Source: Commensalibacter papalotli (GTDB lineage Bacteria; Pseudomonadota; Alphaproteobacteria; Acetobacterales; Acetobacteraceae). Taken from it: a stretch of DNA of 64,000 nucleotides. Below, in pieces: positions 1 to 8,359 of the stretch; the first letter of the stretch is position 1; every line of letters starts with the position of its first letter. Below the pieces are notes generated by a model, which saw only the letters and a program-made list of their open reading frames with translations, was not told where the DNA came from and made no database searches. Location of the stretch: positions 62,001-126,000 of the forward strand of contig NZ_CAMXCI010000002.1 of NCBI RefSeq assembly GCF_947179115.1, read 5' to 3'. A program made the position numbers and the translations under genes.

Positions 1-351
1 CTGCTTAAAAATGCACGCACCCAATGTGATCGTTTAATCGTTGCTTTAAACACTGACCGCAGTATCAAGGCTCTTAAAGGTGAGCAAAGACCTATTAATA
101 ACTTAATCAGCAGATCTCAAGTCATGGCTGCAATACGATACGTAGATGCTGTCGTTGCCTTTGATGAAGATACACCTTTTAATCTGATTCACCTTTTTAA
201 ACCTGATATCTTGGTCAAAGGGGCGGATTATTATAATAAAGAAGTGGTTGGTCGCGACATCGTTGAACAAAATGGCGGAAAAGTTATCTTGGCAGATTTA
301 CAAGAAGGCTTTTCTACAACCAATATTATTGATAAGATTGCTGGTTCTTAG
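1..351 (+). CDS. hldE: HldE, C-terminal part (ADP-heptose synthesis), 5' truncated
   Basis: The frame is open from base 1 to a TAG at 349-351, giving the last 116 residues of the bifunctional heptose enzyme. This part is the adenylyltransferase domain, which moves AMP from ATP to D-glycero-beta-D-manno-heptose 1-phosphate, making the precursor of the LPS inner-core heptose. Family landmarks seen are CDRLIVALNTD near the start, KGEQRPINN, VDAVVAF, PDILVKGADY and the end motif GFSTTNIIDKI. The kinase domain lies outside the window. An internal ATG at 124 is not the start, because conserved sequence runs upstream of it. A sugar epimerase/isomerase gene follows after about 30 bases. Confidence 0.9.
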   Translation: MLKNARTQCDRLIVALNTDRSIKALKGEQRPINNLISRSQVMAAIRYVDAVVAFDEDTPFNLIHLFKPDILVKGADYYNKEVVGRDIVEQNGGKVILADLQEGFSTTNIIDKIAGS

Positions 352-383
352 GGCTTTTGACGTTTATACATCATGGAAAAAAA

Positions 384-1529
384 ATGAGCATTCCCCATCA
401 TATTCGTTATCAACATGACCTTTTTACTCGTTGGTTATTTGATTCTGCTCTTCCTTATTGGGGAACAATTGGTGGGGATGGCTCTTCATACAAACCGTTT
501 CAATGGGGAGCACATGAACAGCTACAAATGGATGGCTCTCCTGATTTTCCTGGGTATAAACGTCTCCGTGTTCAGGCTCGTCAATTATATAGCTTTACCC
601 AAGGTGCCTTAATGGGTTGGACACAAGCAAATTCTATTACCGAGCAAATCTATAACTTTATGCAAAATGCTCAATTAGGCGAAGGCCATTGGGCCAAGAC
701 CTTAACTCGTGAAGGAAAAGTTCTAGATTCATCCTCTGATTTATACGATCTAGCTTTTACTATTTTTTCTTTGGCTTGGTATGCTCGTCTCAGCAATAAT
801 CAACGCCCTATCCAACAAGCCCGTCAAACAATTCAGTGGATTGAACGTTTTATGTCATACCCCCAAGGAGGATATAAAAATATTATTCCTCTAACTCACG
901 GATATAGGCAACAAAACCCACATATGCATTTACTAGAAGCTGCTTTGGCACTGTATGAAACAACAGGTGCAGAGCAAGACCTTATTATGGCGCATAAACT
1001 CATCCATCTATTTAAAACTAAATTCTTTAATCATCAATCTGGTGTTTTAGAGGAATATTTTGTTGAGAACTGGGCTCCAGTTCCTTGCCCACCCGCAACA
1101 GAGGTCGAACCAGGCCATCAGTATGAATGGATATGGCTTTTGTCTGAATATAAACGATTAACTGGTATCAACCATGACGCGGAAATGCAGAGAATGTATT
1201 ATTTTAACGAGCATTATGCGGTTGATCAAGTAACAGGGCTAGTTGCAGATAAGGTTCAAAAAGATGGTACTTCTGTTAATAAATCTGCGCGTCTTTGGGT
1301 GCAAACCGAAGCTATTCGTGCTACCAGTTTAATGCATGACGAAAAAAGTTATCAACACCTCTCTAAAATCATAGATAACTTACTTCGTCGCTATTTTAAA
1401 AACTGTCCAAATGGCACATGGCAAGACCAACTAACCCATTGTTATGATTATAAAAATAATAAAATTCCAACCAGCTCTTTTTATCATATTATCAGTGGGT
1501 ACGTGCAACTGCATCACACTTTACAATAA
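384..1529 (+). CDS. AGE-family sugar epimerase/isomerase
   Basis: A 381-residue protein of the N-acylglucosamine 2-epimerase (AGE) superfamily, an (alpha/alpha)6 barrel acting on sugars or sugar phosphates. Members include GlcNAc 2-epimerases, mannose isomerases and mannose-6-phosphate isomerases. Family-like patches are RVQARQLYSFTQGALMGW near residue 60, SSSDLYDLAFTIFSLAWYA near 115, NPHMHLLEAALALYE near 180 and EPGHQYEWIWLL near 240; the His and Glu/Arg residues there normally line the active site. I prefer ATG 384 over TTG 357 because a GGA lies about 8 bases before it. The hldE gene directly upstream suggests a role in LPS or mannose-derived sugar supply, but the substrate cannot be read from sequence. 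Confidence 0.8.
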   Translation: MSIPHHIRYQHDLFTRWLFDSALPYWGTIGGDGSSYKPFQWGAHEQLQMDGSPDFPGYKRLRVQARQLYSFTQGALMGWTQANSITEQIYNFMQNAQLGEGHWAKTLTREGKVLDSSSDLYDLAFTIFSLAWYARLSNNQRPIQQARQTIQWIERFMSYPQGGYKNIIPLTHGYRQQNPHMHLLEAALALYETTGAEQDLIMAHKLIHLFKTKFFNHQSGVLEEYFVENWAPVPCPPATEVEPGHQYEWIWLLSEYKRLTGINHDAEMQRMYYFNEHYAVDQVTGLVADKVQKDGTSVNKSARLWVQTEAIRATSLMHDEKSYQHLSKIIDNLLRRYFKNCPNGTWQDQLTHCYDYKNNKIPTSSFYHIISGYVQLHHTLQ

Positions 1530-1560
1530 TCCACATTATCCACAGATTTCCCCACAATTC
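1526..1560 (+). promoter_or_regulatory. Tandem DnaA-box-like sites upstream of dnaB
   Basis: TTATCCACA at 1536-1544 matches the strong DnaA-box consensus (TTATNCACA) exactly. TAATCCACA at 1527-1535 directly abuts it in the same orientation with one mismatch. A weaker CCCCACAATTCACA stretch follows. The sites sit in the 70-base gap before dnaB and overlap the stop codon of the preceding gene. DnaA control of dnaB is an inference. Confidence 0.55.
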
Positions 1561-1599
1561 ACAGCCGACAATAATTCCAAAAAGTGATAATATAAAAAC

Positions 1600-3105
1600 G
1601 TGAAAAATATAGAATCGAAATCAGAGTCTCCTTTTTCCCTACTAGGCATTTCTCAACGCCTTCCTCCTGCGAATATTCAAGCAGAACAGTCATTACTAGG
1701 GGCGTTACTTACCAATAATAAAGCCTATGAAAAAGTTGCTGAATTTTTAATTAGCGAACATTTTGCAGATCCCATTAATGGAAAAATCTATGATGCCATT
1801 GTTCGTCGCATTGAGGCTGGACAAATTGCTGATGCTGTTACGCTAAAAGCTGAATTTGAACATGCAGGCATTCTTGATGAGGTCGGTGGGATTGCCTATC
1901 TAGGACAGCTTTTAAAATCTATGGTGGGTATTATTAATGCCAAAGACTATGGGAAAACCATTCATGATGCATGGATCAGAAGACAGTTAATCGATATTGG
2001 TGAAGAAATCGTCAATGGTGCATTTGAATCCAATATAGAAGCGACTGGGTCTGATCAAATCTCTATTGGTGAAGAAAAACTTTTTAAGCTTGCTACTCAT
2101 AAAGGACAAGAAGGTGGATTTGTTTCATTTGAAAATGCACTGACAGAAGCAATCAATATAGCCAATCATGCTTTTTCTAATTCCAGTGGTGTGGCTGGTC
2201 TTTCAACAGGCTTAAAAGATCTTGATAAAAGAACGGGTGGATTACATCCTGCTGATTTAATTATCCTTGCGGGACGCCCTGCTATGGGCAAAACGGCTTT
2301 GGCAACAAAAATTGCATTTAATGCAGCCAAAAGCCTGTTACGAAATGCTGAAACACAACAAAATGCCAATAAGCCTGTTGGTACAGTCGCTATTTTTTCT
2401 TTGGAAATGTCCTCTGAACAATTAGCCACTCGACTTTTATCCGAAGAATCTAGGGTTTCTAGCGAGCGTATTCGTCGTGGAGAAATTGGACAAAAAGAAT
2501 TCGATAAATTTGTACTCGTAAGTCGTGAACTCTCACAACTGCCTTTATATATTGATGATACCCCAGCAATCAGCTTATCCGTTATGCGCACACGATGCCG
2601 AAGGTTGGCACGAACCAGAGGGCTAAACCTCATTGTCGTCGATTACCTTCAATTAATGCGCCCATCAATTGGTAGTCGCACAGAAAGCCGAGTTTTAGAA
2701 ATATCTCAAATCACCCAAGGGTTAAAAGCTCTTGCCAAAGAGTTTGAAATTCCCGTCATCGCTTTATCACAGCTCTCTCGACAAGTTGAAAACCGTGAAG
2801 ATAAACGCCCTCAACTCTCTGATCTTCGTGAATCTGGATCTATTGAACAAGATGCCGATGCCGTGATGTTCGTCTATCGTGATGAATATTACCTGCAGCA
2901 ACGCATGCCGAAACCCATTGCTTTTGAAAGCGAAGATAAATATCAAATTGCTTTGGAAAAATGGCAAGCCGATATGAATAAAGTTCATAACAAAGCCGAA
3001 TTAATCCTAGAAAAACAACGTCATGGCCCTACTGGTAAAGTTGACCTCTTCTTCGAAGGAGAATTTACACGCTTTAGCGATCTTGATGATATTCATGATT
3101 TTTAG
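1600..3105 (+). CDS. dnaB: Replicative DNA helicase DnaB
   Basis: A 501-residue hexameric 5'-3' helicase that unwinds DNA at the replication fork and recruits primase. The N-terminal domain begins near residue 17 (PPANIQAEQSLLGALL). The RecA-like ATPase follows, with Walker A GRPAMGKTALA near residue 225, a Walker B region LIVVDYLQLM near 345, and the closing motifs SQLSRQVENREDKRPQLSDLRESG and QDADAVMFVYRDEYY. Length is normal for the family and no intein is present. The start is GTG at 1600 without a clear Shine-Dalgarno. The TAG stop overlaps the convergent membrane-protein gene by a few bases. Two DnaA-box-like sites lie just upstream. Confidence 0.97.
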   Translation: MKNIESKSESPFSLLGISQRLPPANIQAEQSLLGALLTNNKAYEKVAEFLISEHFADPINGKIYDAIVRRIEAGQIADAVTLKAEFEHAGILDEVGGIAYLGQLLKSMVGIINAKDYGKTIHDAWIRRQLIDIGEEIVNGAFESNIEATGSDQISIGEEKLFKLATHKGQEGGFVSFENALTEAINIANHAFSNSSGVAGLSTGLKDLDKRTGGLHPADLIILAGRPAMGKTALATKIAFNAAKSLLRNAETQQNANKPVGTVAIFSLEMSSEQLATRLLSEESRVSSERIRRGEIGQKEFDKFVLVSRELSQLPLYIDDTPAISLSVMRTRCRRLARTRGLNLIVVDYLQLMRPSIGSRTESRVLEISQITQGLKALAKEFEIPVIALSQLSRQVENREDKRPQLSDLRESGSIEQDADAVMFVYRDEYYLQQRMPKPIAFESEDKYQIALEKWQADMNKVHNKAELILEKQRHGPTGKVDLFFEGEFTRFSDLDDIHDF

Positions 3106-3827
3106 AAGAAATAAAAACGTTTTTTCTTCATTTTTTCTTCTGTTTCTTTTTGTAGGATAGCTATTTCTAAAATGGCTATCTTATATTTATATGGATTCAA
3201 CTTCTCCTTAAACATAAAACGTGCAAATGCAAAAGTTACAAATAGTATAAAGCTTATTACAACAAGCAATATAAATATCATTAAAATAATAAACCACCCT
3301 CCTTTTGTATTATTCATCAAATTAGTTATTACATCTCTATTTAACAACAATGTTATAATAGGTGCGATAAACCCTAGCCAACCAACATTATAATTATCAA
3401 TTCTATTTTCTTCTCTTTGGAAAATAATTTGTATTCTATTTAAAGCATACTGAAGCTCATATAGTTTATACTTTTCACACAACTCAAAAGCTCTATCTTC
3501 ATAGTATTGTATATAATATGAAGACAAAAATATAAAATTTACCTTTTGTTTTCTTAGTTGTTTGAACTCTTTGAAGCTATCAAATAAAATAACTACAACA
3601 ACATAAATAAACAATACATAACTCATACCTAGGACGATAACAGTGTAAATTTTATTATTGGTTTGACTTTGCCAAAATAAATATTGCAACACCGCTATGG
3701 CCAGCGCAATAAGACTTAACAATACCGCAACACCTAATAACCATTTGAGATAATATGGTTGCTTTTTTAAATTAGTAAAAGGCTCTGTTTTTATTAAAAT
3801 ATCCCAAATCTCATTAAATCTATACAT
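3102..3827 (-). CDS. Hypothetical four-helix membrane protein
   Basis: A 241-residue protein I do not recognise. Hydrophobic helices are visible at about residues 28-52, 62-84, 146-165 and 178-206. A charged loop between the second and third helices carries many Lys, Tyr and Glu residues (YYEDRAFELCEKYKLYELQYALNR in two parts), and the C-terminus is Lys-rich, ending KKKRFYFF. The gene is more AT-rich than its neighbours, converges on dnaB with a 4-base overlap, and lies next to decayed accessory genes, so recent acquisition is plausible. No enzymatic motif is visible. Confidence 0.6.
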   Translation of the reverse strand: MYRFNEIWDILIKTEPFTNLKKQPYYLKWLLGVAVLLSLIALAIAVLQYLFWQSQTNNKIYTVIVLGMSYVLFIYVVVVILFDSFKEFKQLRKQKVNFIFLSSYYIQYYEDRAFELCEKYKLYELQYALNRIQIIFQREENRIDNYNVGWLGFIAPIITLLLNRDVITNLMNNTKGGWFIILMIFILLVVISFILFVTFAFARFMFKEKLNPYKYKIAILEIAILQKETEEKMKKKRFYFF

Positions 3828-3918
3828 ATAACTGCGTCCATATAATTAAATTATGAAATAGTTTTAATTAGCAAATGAGTTGATGTAACGTATTATTATT
3901 ACAGTTTTAAAATTAAAT

Positions 3919-4060
3919 TCATTTCTCTACTTTCGATAACGTCAATACTTTCCTACCTTTTTCTGATAACCTTAACTTTTGTAATGATGTCTCTTAAGAT
4001 TGATTGTACGAAAATAAATGCGGGTTTTTAAAATAAGCCTCTAATGATTCAACAAAAAAG
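3919..4060 (-). pseudogene. Fragment of a decayed reading frame
   Basis: Read on the minus strand, this stretch gives protein-like sequence (VESLEAYFKNPHLFSYNQS, a TAA stop, then ETSLQKLRLSEKGRKVL to KVEK and a TGA) without a start codon. It lies directly after the broken SUKH-type gene in the same direction. It may be a separate decayed gene or its neighbour's distal part. No family is recognised. The rest of 3828-4061 holds nothing else that I can identify. Confidence 0.35.
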
Positions 4061-4100
4061 GTTAAGATATATCTTCAAAAAGATTATCATTATCGCCCTC

Positions 4101-4582
4101 TTATTCTATATCTTTATGAAATACGCCCTCTAAAAATTGTTCAAATGTATCTGATAGCAGCACTAAATCAACATTGTGTGGTAGATAAGTATTTGGTTGC
4201 TTTAAATCCAAATATAAATCATTTACCTCATGACCCCAATAATAAGTCTTTCCACTGGAATAAAACAAAGCCAGTCACTCTCATTCACCAATGCAATAGC
4301 CATAACATCTTCTGGAATTTTATCTTGATAATCATAATTGACAGAATATAAATCCTCTTATTCATCCTTAGAAAACCCTAAAAACATATCAATCGATACA
4401 TCGCTTTCCCCAGCTATAAGGTTTTCTTTTAAGAGAAATGCAAAATCCTCATTACATTCTACCACATTAAATTTTTTGAGAAAATTTACATATGGACTCT
4501 CAAAAATCATTCCAAAGTCTTTTTCTAACTTTTTAATTTTCTTCTCTATGGCACGAGAAACTTTATACTTAGTTCGAAACAT
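4101..4582 (-). pseudogene. SMI1/KNR4 (SUKH)-type immunity-like gene, broken
   Basis: The first 74 residues (4582 down to 4358) read like the N-terminus of the SUKH superfamily: IEKKIKKLEKDFGMIFE, then YVNFLKKFNVVE and a closing MFLGFSK. A TAA follows. The same frame then continues EDLYSVNYDYQDKIPEDVM to NESDWLCF, and after a one-base shift in a T run it resumes as YSSGKTYYWGHEVNDLYLDL and VLLSDTFEQFLEG, ending at a TAA at 4101-4103. GKTYYWGHE and SDTFEQFLE are typical of this family. SUKH proteins often neutralise contact-delivered or polymorphic toxins. No toxin gene is adjacent, so this would be an orphan. The family call is from pattern recognition. Confidence 0.7.
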
Positions 4583-4767
4583 ATTTGATATTCATTATCA
4601 AAAGACAATCCATATTGGAAGTTGGTGATTATAAACTTTACTAAGAACGGAGTTATTCATCATCTATATCATTTTTCTACAAAATATATTTGAATATCGT
4701 CGTTATTTTGACAAAAACGTAAGTTATGTTTCATTTAAATTATCTCTATTTGTGAAAGCATTATCTT

Positions 4768-5403
4768 ATGAAAATTATGCATATTGATACAAGTGCTAAA
4801 ATTGCCGAAAAATCTAACTCTCGAATGTTAGGTCAATTTTTTTTAAAACAGTTACAACAACAAAATATTGATCTTGATATAGATTATTTAGACCTTACAA
4901 AAGATGTTCAACCACATCTGACATCAGAGTTTGTTGTCGCAACTTACAAACCTGCAAACGAGCGCACGACTGAAATGAAACAAGTCCTTGCTGCTTCTGA
5001 TGTTATGTGCCAACGTGTTATCGATGCCGATGCATTGGTATGTGCCATGCCTATGTATAATTGGACAATTCCTGCAACTTTTAAAACATTTATCGATACC
5101 ATTATCAGAACAGGAGTTACCTACGACCTATTTCCTGATGGCACAACACAAGGGAAACTAAAAAATAAGAAAGTTTTGTTTATTACCACCCGTGGTGCTG
5201 ATTTACGTTCAGGTGATTTCCAACATATGGATGCAATGACCCCTGTATTAAAAGCCTCTTTTGGATTTTTAGGCGTAGAAAATCCTCAGTTTGTAAATGC
5301 ACAGCCTTTACAATTTGCTGATCAAGAAGCTCGCACCCAAGCACTGGCAAGAGCAAAAGAAGAGCTTACATATATTGCACATAAGTGGGCATCAGAACTA
5401 TAA
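4768..5403 (+). CDS. azoR: FMN-dependent NADH-azoreductase / quinone reductase
   Basis: A 211-residue flavodoxin-fold oxidoreductase of the AzoR family. These enzymes use NADH and FMN to reduce quinones and azo bonds, which helps protect cells from electrophilic quinones. The N-terminal phosphate-binding loop is IDTSAKIAEKSNSR, and the FMN-binding AMPMYNWTIPATFK motif lies near residue 95. The TTRGADLRSGD segment near 150 and the length match the family. The gene stands alone downstream of a broken immunity gene, and a DUF4385 gene follows in the same direction 80 bases later. Confidence 0.9.
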   Translation: MKIMHIDTSAKIAEKSNSRMLGQFFLKQLQQQNIDLDIDYLDLTKDVQPHLTSEFVVATYKPANERTTEMKQVLAASDVMCQRVIDADALVCAMPMYNWTIPATFKTFIDTIIRTGVTYDLFPDGTTQGKLKNKKVLFITTRGADLRSGDFQHMDAMTPVLKASFGFLGVENPQFVNAQPLQFADQEARTQALARAKEELTYIAHKWASEL

Positions 5404-5490
5404 AATAAACGATTTTATAAAAGGTCAATATGTTATATTTCATTGAAAAGGATCAAAACTTAATTATTAAGCTGATAAAAAGGAATGGTT

Positions 5491-6060
5491 ATGGTTAAAG
5501 AAAATTTTTCTGAGCCTCCTCGAAAAAAAAGTCGCGTACAGAGTAAAAGCTTTGATTACTCTTTAGATTTTGAAAAAATTAATTTTAAAGAACACCCAGA
5601 GCTTTATCGTATAGGTAAAGGAGAACAGGGCGTTTTATCTGTTGAACCTTATAAATCAGAAATACTGCCTTATTGGCGTTTTGCGAGTGTTGAAAAGGCA
5701 GAAGAAAGTAGTAATAAGATCTACGATTTATTTTTGGAATATATTAAAAATCAAGATTTTGTTGGTGCTGATATGGCCAGAAAATTTTTACAAATGGGTT
5801 ATACGCGCGCTCGACGTTACGCGAACCATAAAGGGGGGGAAAAATATGATGGCCCCGTACCAACAGACAAAAAAGGTCTAAGTGGTTCCCATGGTCGTCA
5901 AGAACTCCCCAGAACTTCCGAAGATAAGATAAAGGCAGAAGCTGCACGTATTTTCAAACAAAAATGGGACGATGCACGCGCAAATCCCGATTATCTTGCT
6001 TTAAAGGAAGTTTTTCTGAGACGATTTACAGAAAATAAATCAGAATGTCACGATTATTAG
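5491..6060 (+). CDS. DUF4385 family protein
   Basis: A 189-residue cytosolic protein of unknown function matching the DUF4385 family throughout. Landmarks are FDYSLDF near residue 22, EHPELYRIGKGEQGVL, VEPYKSEILPYWRFA, and the hallmark DMARKFLQMGYTRARRYANH followed by KYDGPVP and GSHGRQELPR. ATG 5491 is preferred over 5485 because AAAGGA lies 6 bases before 5491 and touches 5485. It converges on the next gene, with a long AT-rich inverted repeat in the gap. No function can be inferred from its neighbours. Confidence 0.85.
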   Translation: MVKENFSEPPRKKSRVQSKSFDYSLDFEKINFKEHPELYRIGKGEQGVLSVEPYKSEILPYWRFASVEKAEESSNKIYDLFLEYIKNQDFVGADMARKFLQMGYTRARRYANHKGGEKYDGPVPTDKKGLSGSHGRQELPRTSEDKIKAEAARIFKQKWDDARANPDYLALKEVFLRRFTENKSECHDY

Positions 6061-6118
6061 TGCGAATACTTCATAGCGTTCATGATAATATTCTTAGATA
6101 TTTTTTAAAAGAATAATA

Positions 6119-6160
6119 ATTTCGTATTCTTTTATATATGATAACTAATAAATACGAAAT
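6119..6160. terminator. Inverted repeat between convergent genes
   Basis: ATTTCGTATT (6119-6128) and AATACGAAAT (6151-6160) are perfect complements separated by 22 AT-rich bases. The repeat sits between the convergent DUF4385 gene and the secreted-protein gene. A bidirectional terminator role is plausible, though the loop is long and the stem is weak. Confidence 0.35.
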
Positions 6161-6181
6161 ACGCTATAATTCAATAAAAAA

Positions 6182-6727
6182 TTAATGCTCTTCTACATCG
6201 CCTTGCACTAATTGAACTGAATTTACTTTTCCAGCAGTTATACTGACAATACGATATAAAATACCATTACCCTGACCAGCGGCATTCGTTAAATCAGATG
6301 ACTTGTCATAAGAAGAGTAATCCTCTTTATTTTTAACCACAGGGATATTCATGACAAAAATCCATTTTCCCTCTGGTAGTCCTGTTAGTTTAAAATCTCC
6401 ATTTACATCACAAGGCACTTTAAAAGCATAGTCATTCATACGAGAATCAAAGTTCTTAATTTTTTTGATATCTCGTATCTTCGTTTGTAAAGATTCTATA
6501 ATATAGGGATCATAAGGGTAATAAGTAATTTGTTGTCCCGCACAGCTTTTCATCGTTCCATCAACTTCCCGATAAATTCCCATACCAGCAACCATCGCAG
6601 TGCCAGAACCTTTAGACCATTGCACCATTGATGGGGTAAATTGGCTTGTAAATTTATATTCTTTGGCCTTTACAGAATGACCGACAAATACAGAAGCTAA
6701 TAAAACAATAAAAAGCATGCGTTTCAT
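6182..6727 (-). CDS. Hypothetical secreted protein
   Basis: A 181-residue protein with a Sec signal peptide (MKRMLFIVLLASVFVGHSVKA, with likely cleavage after AKA). I do not recognise the mature part. It holds a GMGIYREVDG segment, two Cys residues (KSCAGQQ and VPCDVNG) that could form a periplasmic disulfide, and the phrase FKLTGLPEGKWIFVMNIPV, which resembles the carboxypeptidase-regulatory-like or SpaA-type beta-sandwich patterns seen in surface proteins. It starts 17 bases after purH on the same strand and may be read through from it. Confidence 0.65.
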   Translation of the reverse strand: MKRMLFIVLLASVFVGHSVKAKEYKFTSQFTPSMVQWSKGSGTAMVAGMGIYREVDGTMKSCAGQQITYYPYDPYIIESLQTKIRDIKKIKNFDSRMNDYAFKVPCDVNGDFKLTGLPEGKWIFVMNIPVVKNKEDYSSYDKSSDLTNAAGQGNGILYRIVSITAGKVNSVQLVQGDVEEH

Positions 6728-6744
6728 AAGTTTATATCCAAAAA

Positions 6745-8319
6745 TTAATGACGGAAGTGACGCATAGACGTAAAGACCATTGCGATTCCAGCTTCGTCCG
6801 CTGCCGCAATCACTTCATCATCGCGCATAGATCCACCAGGCTGAATCACTGCCGTTGCACCCGCAGCAATCGCTGCTTGTAATCCATCTGCGAATGGAAA
6901 AAATGCATCAGAAGCAACCACACTGCCTTTGCTCAACGGTTCGGACAATCCAGCTGCCTCAGCAGCTTCGGCACTTTTATGTGCAGCAATACGTGCAGAA
7001 TCAACACGGCTCATTTGACCAGCGCCCACCCCAACCGTTGCTTTATCTTTTACGTACACGATCGCATTGGACTTTACATGTTTACCCACACGGAAAGCAA
7101 AAATCATATCTTCCATTTCTTGGGCTGTAGGTTGTCTTTTAGTCACTACCTTGAAATCAGAAGGGCGACCATTATCACGATTTTGCAATAAAAACCCACC
7201 AGCCAATGTTTTAACCATCACCCCTTGTGCCAATGAATCAGGCATTGATCCAGTTTCCAGCACGCGAACATTTTTCTTTTTGGATAAAATGGCTAATGCA
7301 TCTGCATTCACTTTCGGTGCAATAATCACTTCACTAAAGATCGATACAATTTTACCAGCTAGCTCTGCATCCAAAGGACGATTCATCGCAATGATGCCAC
7401 CAAAAGCAGATACTGGATCACAACGCAAAGCCAGATCCCATGCCTCGGACAAAGTTTTGGCACTGGCAACACCACAAGGATTGGCATGTTTCACAATCAC
7501 AATCGAAGGTTCATCAAACTCTGACACCGCTTCAAATGCAGCATCTGTATCATTTAAATTATTATAAGAAAGCTCTTTGCCTTGTAATTGCTTTGCCGTT
7601 GCAACGCCTGGTCGGTTTTCATCATTTGTATAAAACGCTGCTTGTTGATGAGGATTTTCACCATAACGTAACACTTCTTTACGTTGACCACTAAAGACAA
7701 CACGTTCTGGGAATTGCTCTTGGGCTTCTCTGGCAAACCATGCAGAAATCGCTGCATCATAAGCACCCGTTCTGGCATAAGCTGCTTGTGCCCATGCGCG
7801 ACGTTGTGCAAAAGTTGATCCACCTGTTTTAGTTAAACTCTCAATAAAAGGTCCATATTGTGCTGCATCGGTAAGCACTGCAACATGACTATGATTTTTA
7901 GAAGCTGCCCGAATAAGGGCTGGTCCACCAATATCAATATTTTCAATCACATCTTCTTCACCCGCACCAGAAGAAACCGTTGCTTCGAACGGGTATAAAT
8001 TCACGCATAATAGATCAATTGGTAGAATACCATGTGCTTTCATTTGATCTTGATGATCTTGCAAATCTCTGCGTCCCAATAAACCACCATGGATTTGAGG
8101 AACTAAAGTTTTCACACGCCCGTCCAAAATTTCAGGAAAACCTGTAAAATCAGAAACCTCTATCACTCTAATTCCAGCATCACGAATAGACTTAGCCGTT
8201 CCACCCGTAGATAGAATCTCTACATTTTGCGCAGCCAAAGCTTTGGCCAACTCAAGTAAACCTGTTTTGTCAGAAACGGAAATTAACGCACGGCGAACAG
8301 GAATAACTTTTTGATCCAT
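6745..8319 (-). CDS. purH: Bifunctional AICAR formyltransferase / IMP cyclohydrolase
   Basis: A 524-residue enzyme catalysing the last two steps of de novo purine synthesis: formylation of AICAR with 10-formyl-THF, then cyclisation to IMP. The N-terminal cyclohydrolase (MGS-like) domain shows RRALISVSDKTGLLELAKAL, LSTGGTAKSIRDAG and GFPEILDGRVKTL. The formyltransferase domain shows RYGENPHQQAAFY near residue 210, VIVKHANPCGVA near 270 with the catalytic Lys-His, and DAFFPFADGL with VIQPGGSMRD near the C-terminus. Length and all main motifs are intact. It follows rapZ by 40 bases on the same strand. Confidence 0.97.
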   Translation of the reverse strand: MDQKVIPVRRALISVSDKTGLLELAKALAAQNVEILSTGGTAKSIRDAGIRVIEVSDFTGFPEILDGRVKTLVPQIHGGLLGRRDLQDHQDQMKAHGILPIDLLCVNLYPFEATVSSGAGEEDVIENIDIGGPALIRAASKNHSHVAVLTDAAQYGPFIESLTKTGGSTFAQRRAWAQAAYARTGAYDAAISAWFAREAQEQFPERVVFSGQRKEVLRYGENPHQQAAFYTNDENRPGVATAKQLQGKELSYNNLNDTDAAFEAVSEFDEPSIVIVKHANPCGVASAKTLSEAWDLALRCDPVSAFGGIIAMNRPLDAELAGKIVSIFSEVIIAPKVNADALAILSKKKNVRVLETGSMPDSLAQGVMVKTLAGGFLLQNRDNGRPSDFKVVTKRQPTAQEMEDMIFAFRVGKHVKSNAIVYVKDKATVGVGAGQMSRVDSARIAAHKSAEAAEAAGLSEPLSKGSVVASDAFFPFADGLQAAIAAGATAVIQPGGSMRDDEVIAAADEAGIAMVFTSMRHFRH

Positions 8320-8359
8320 TACTCAATCCCTAAAATATTTTATTAATAATTAAAAAAAC

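Noticed and set aside
2166..2633. A 155-codon open frame opposite dnaB
   Set aside because: It is a shadow of dnaB, Arg/Ser-rich and without family motifs.
7067..7567. A 166-codon open frame opposite purH
   Set aside because: It lies wholly within purH on the other strand, has no ribosome site or family features, and purH is intact.
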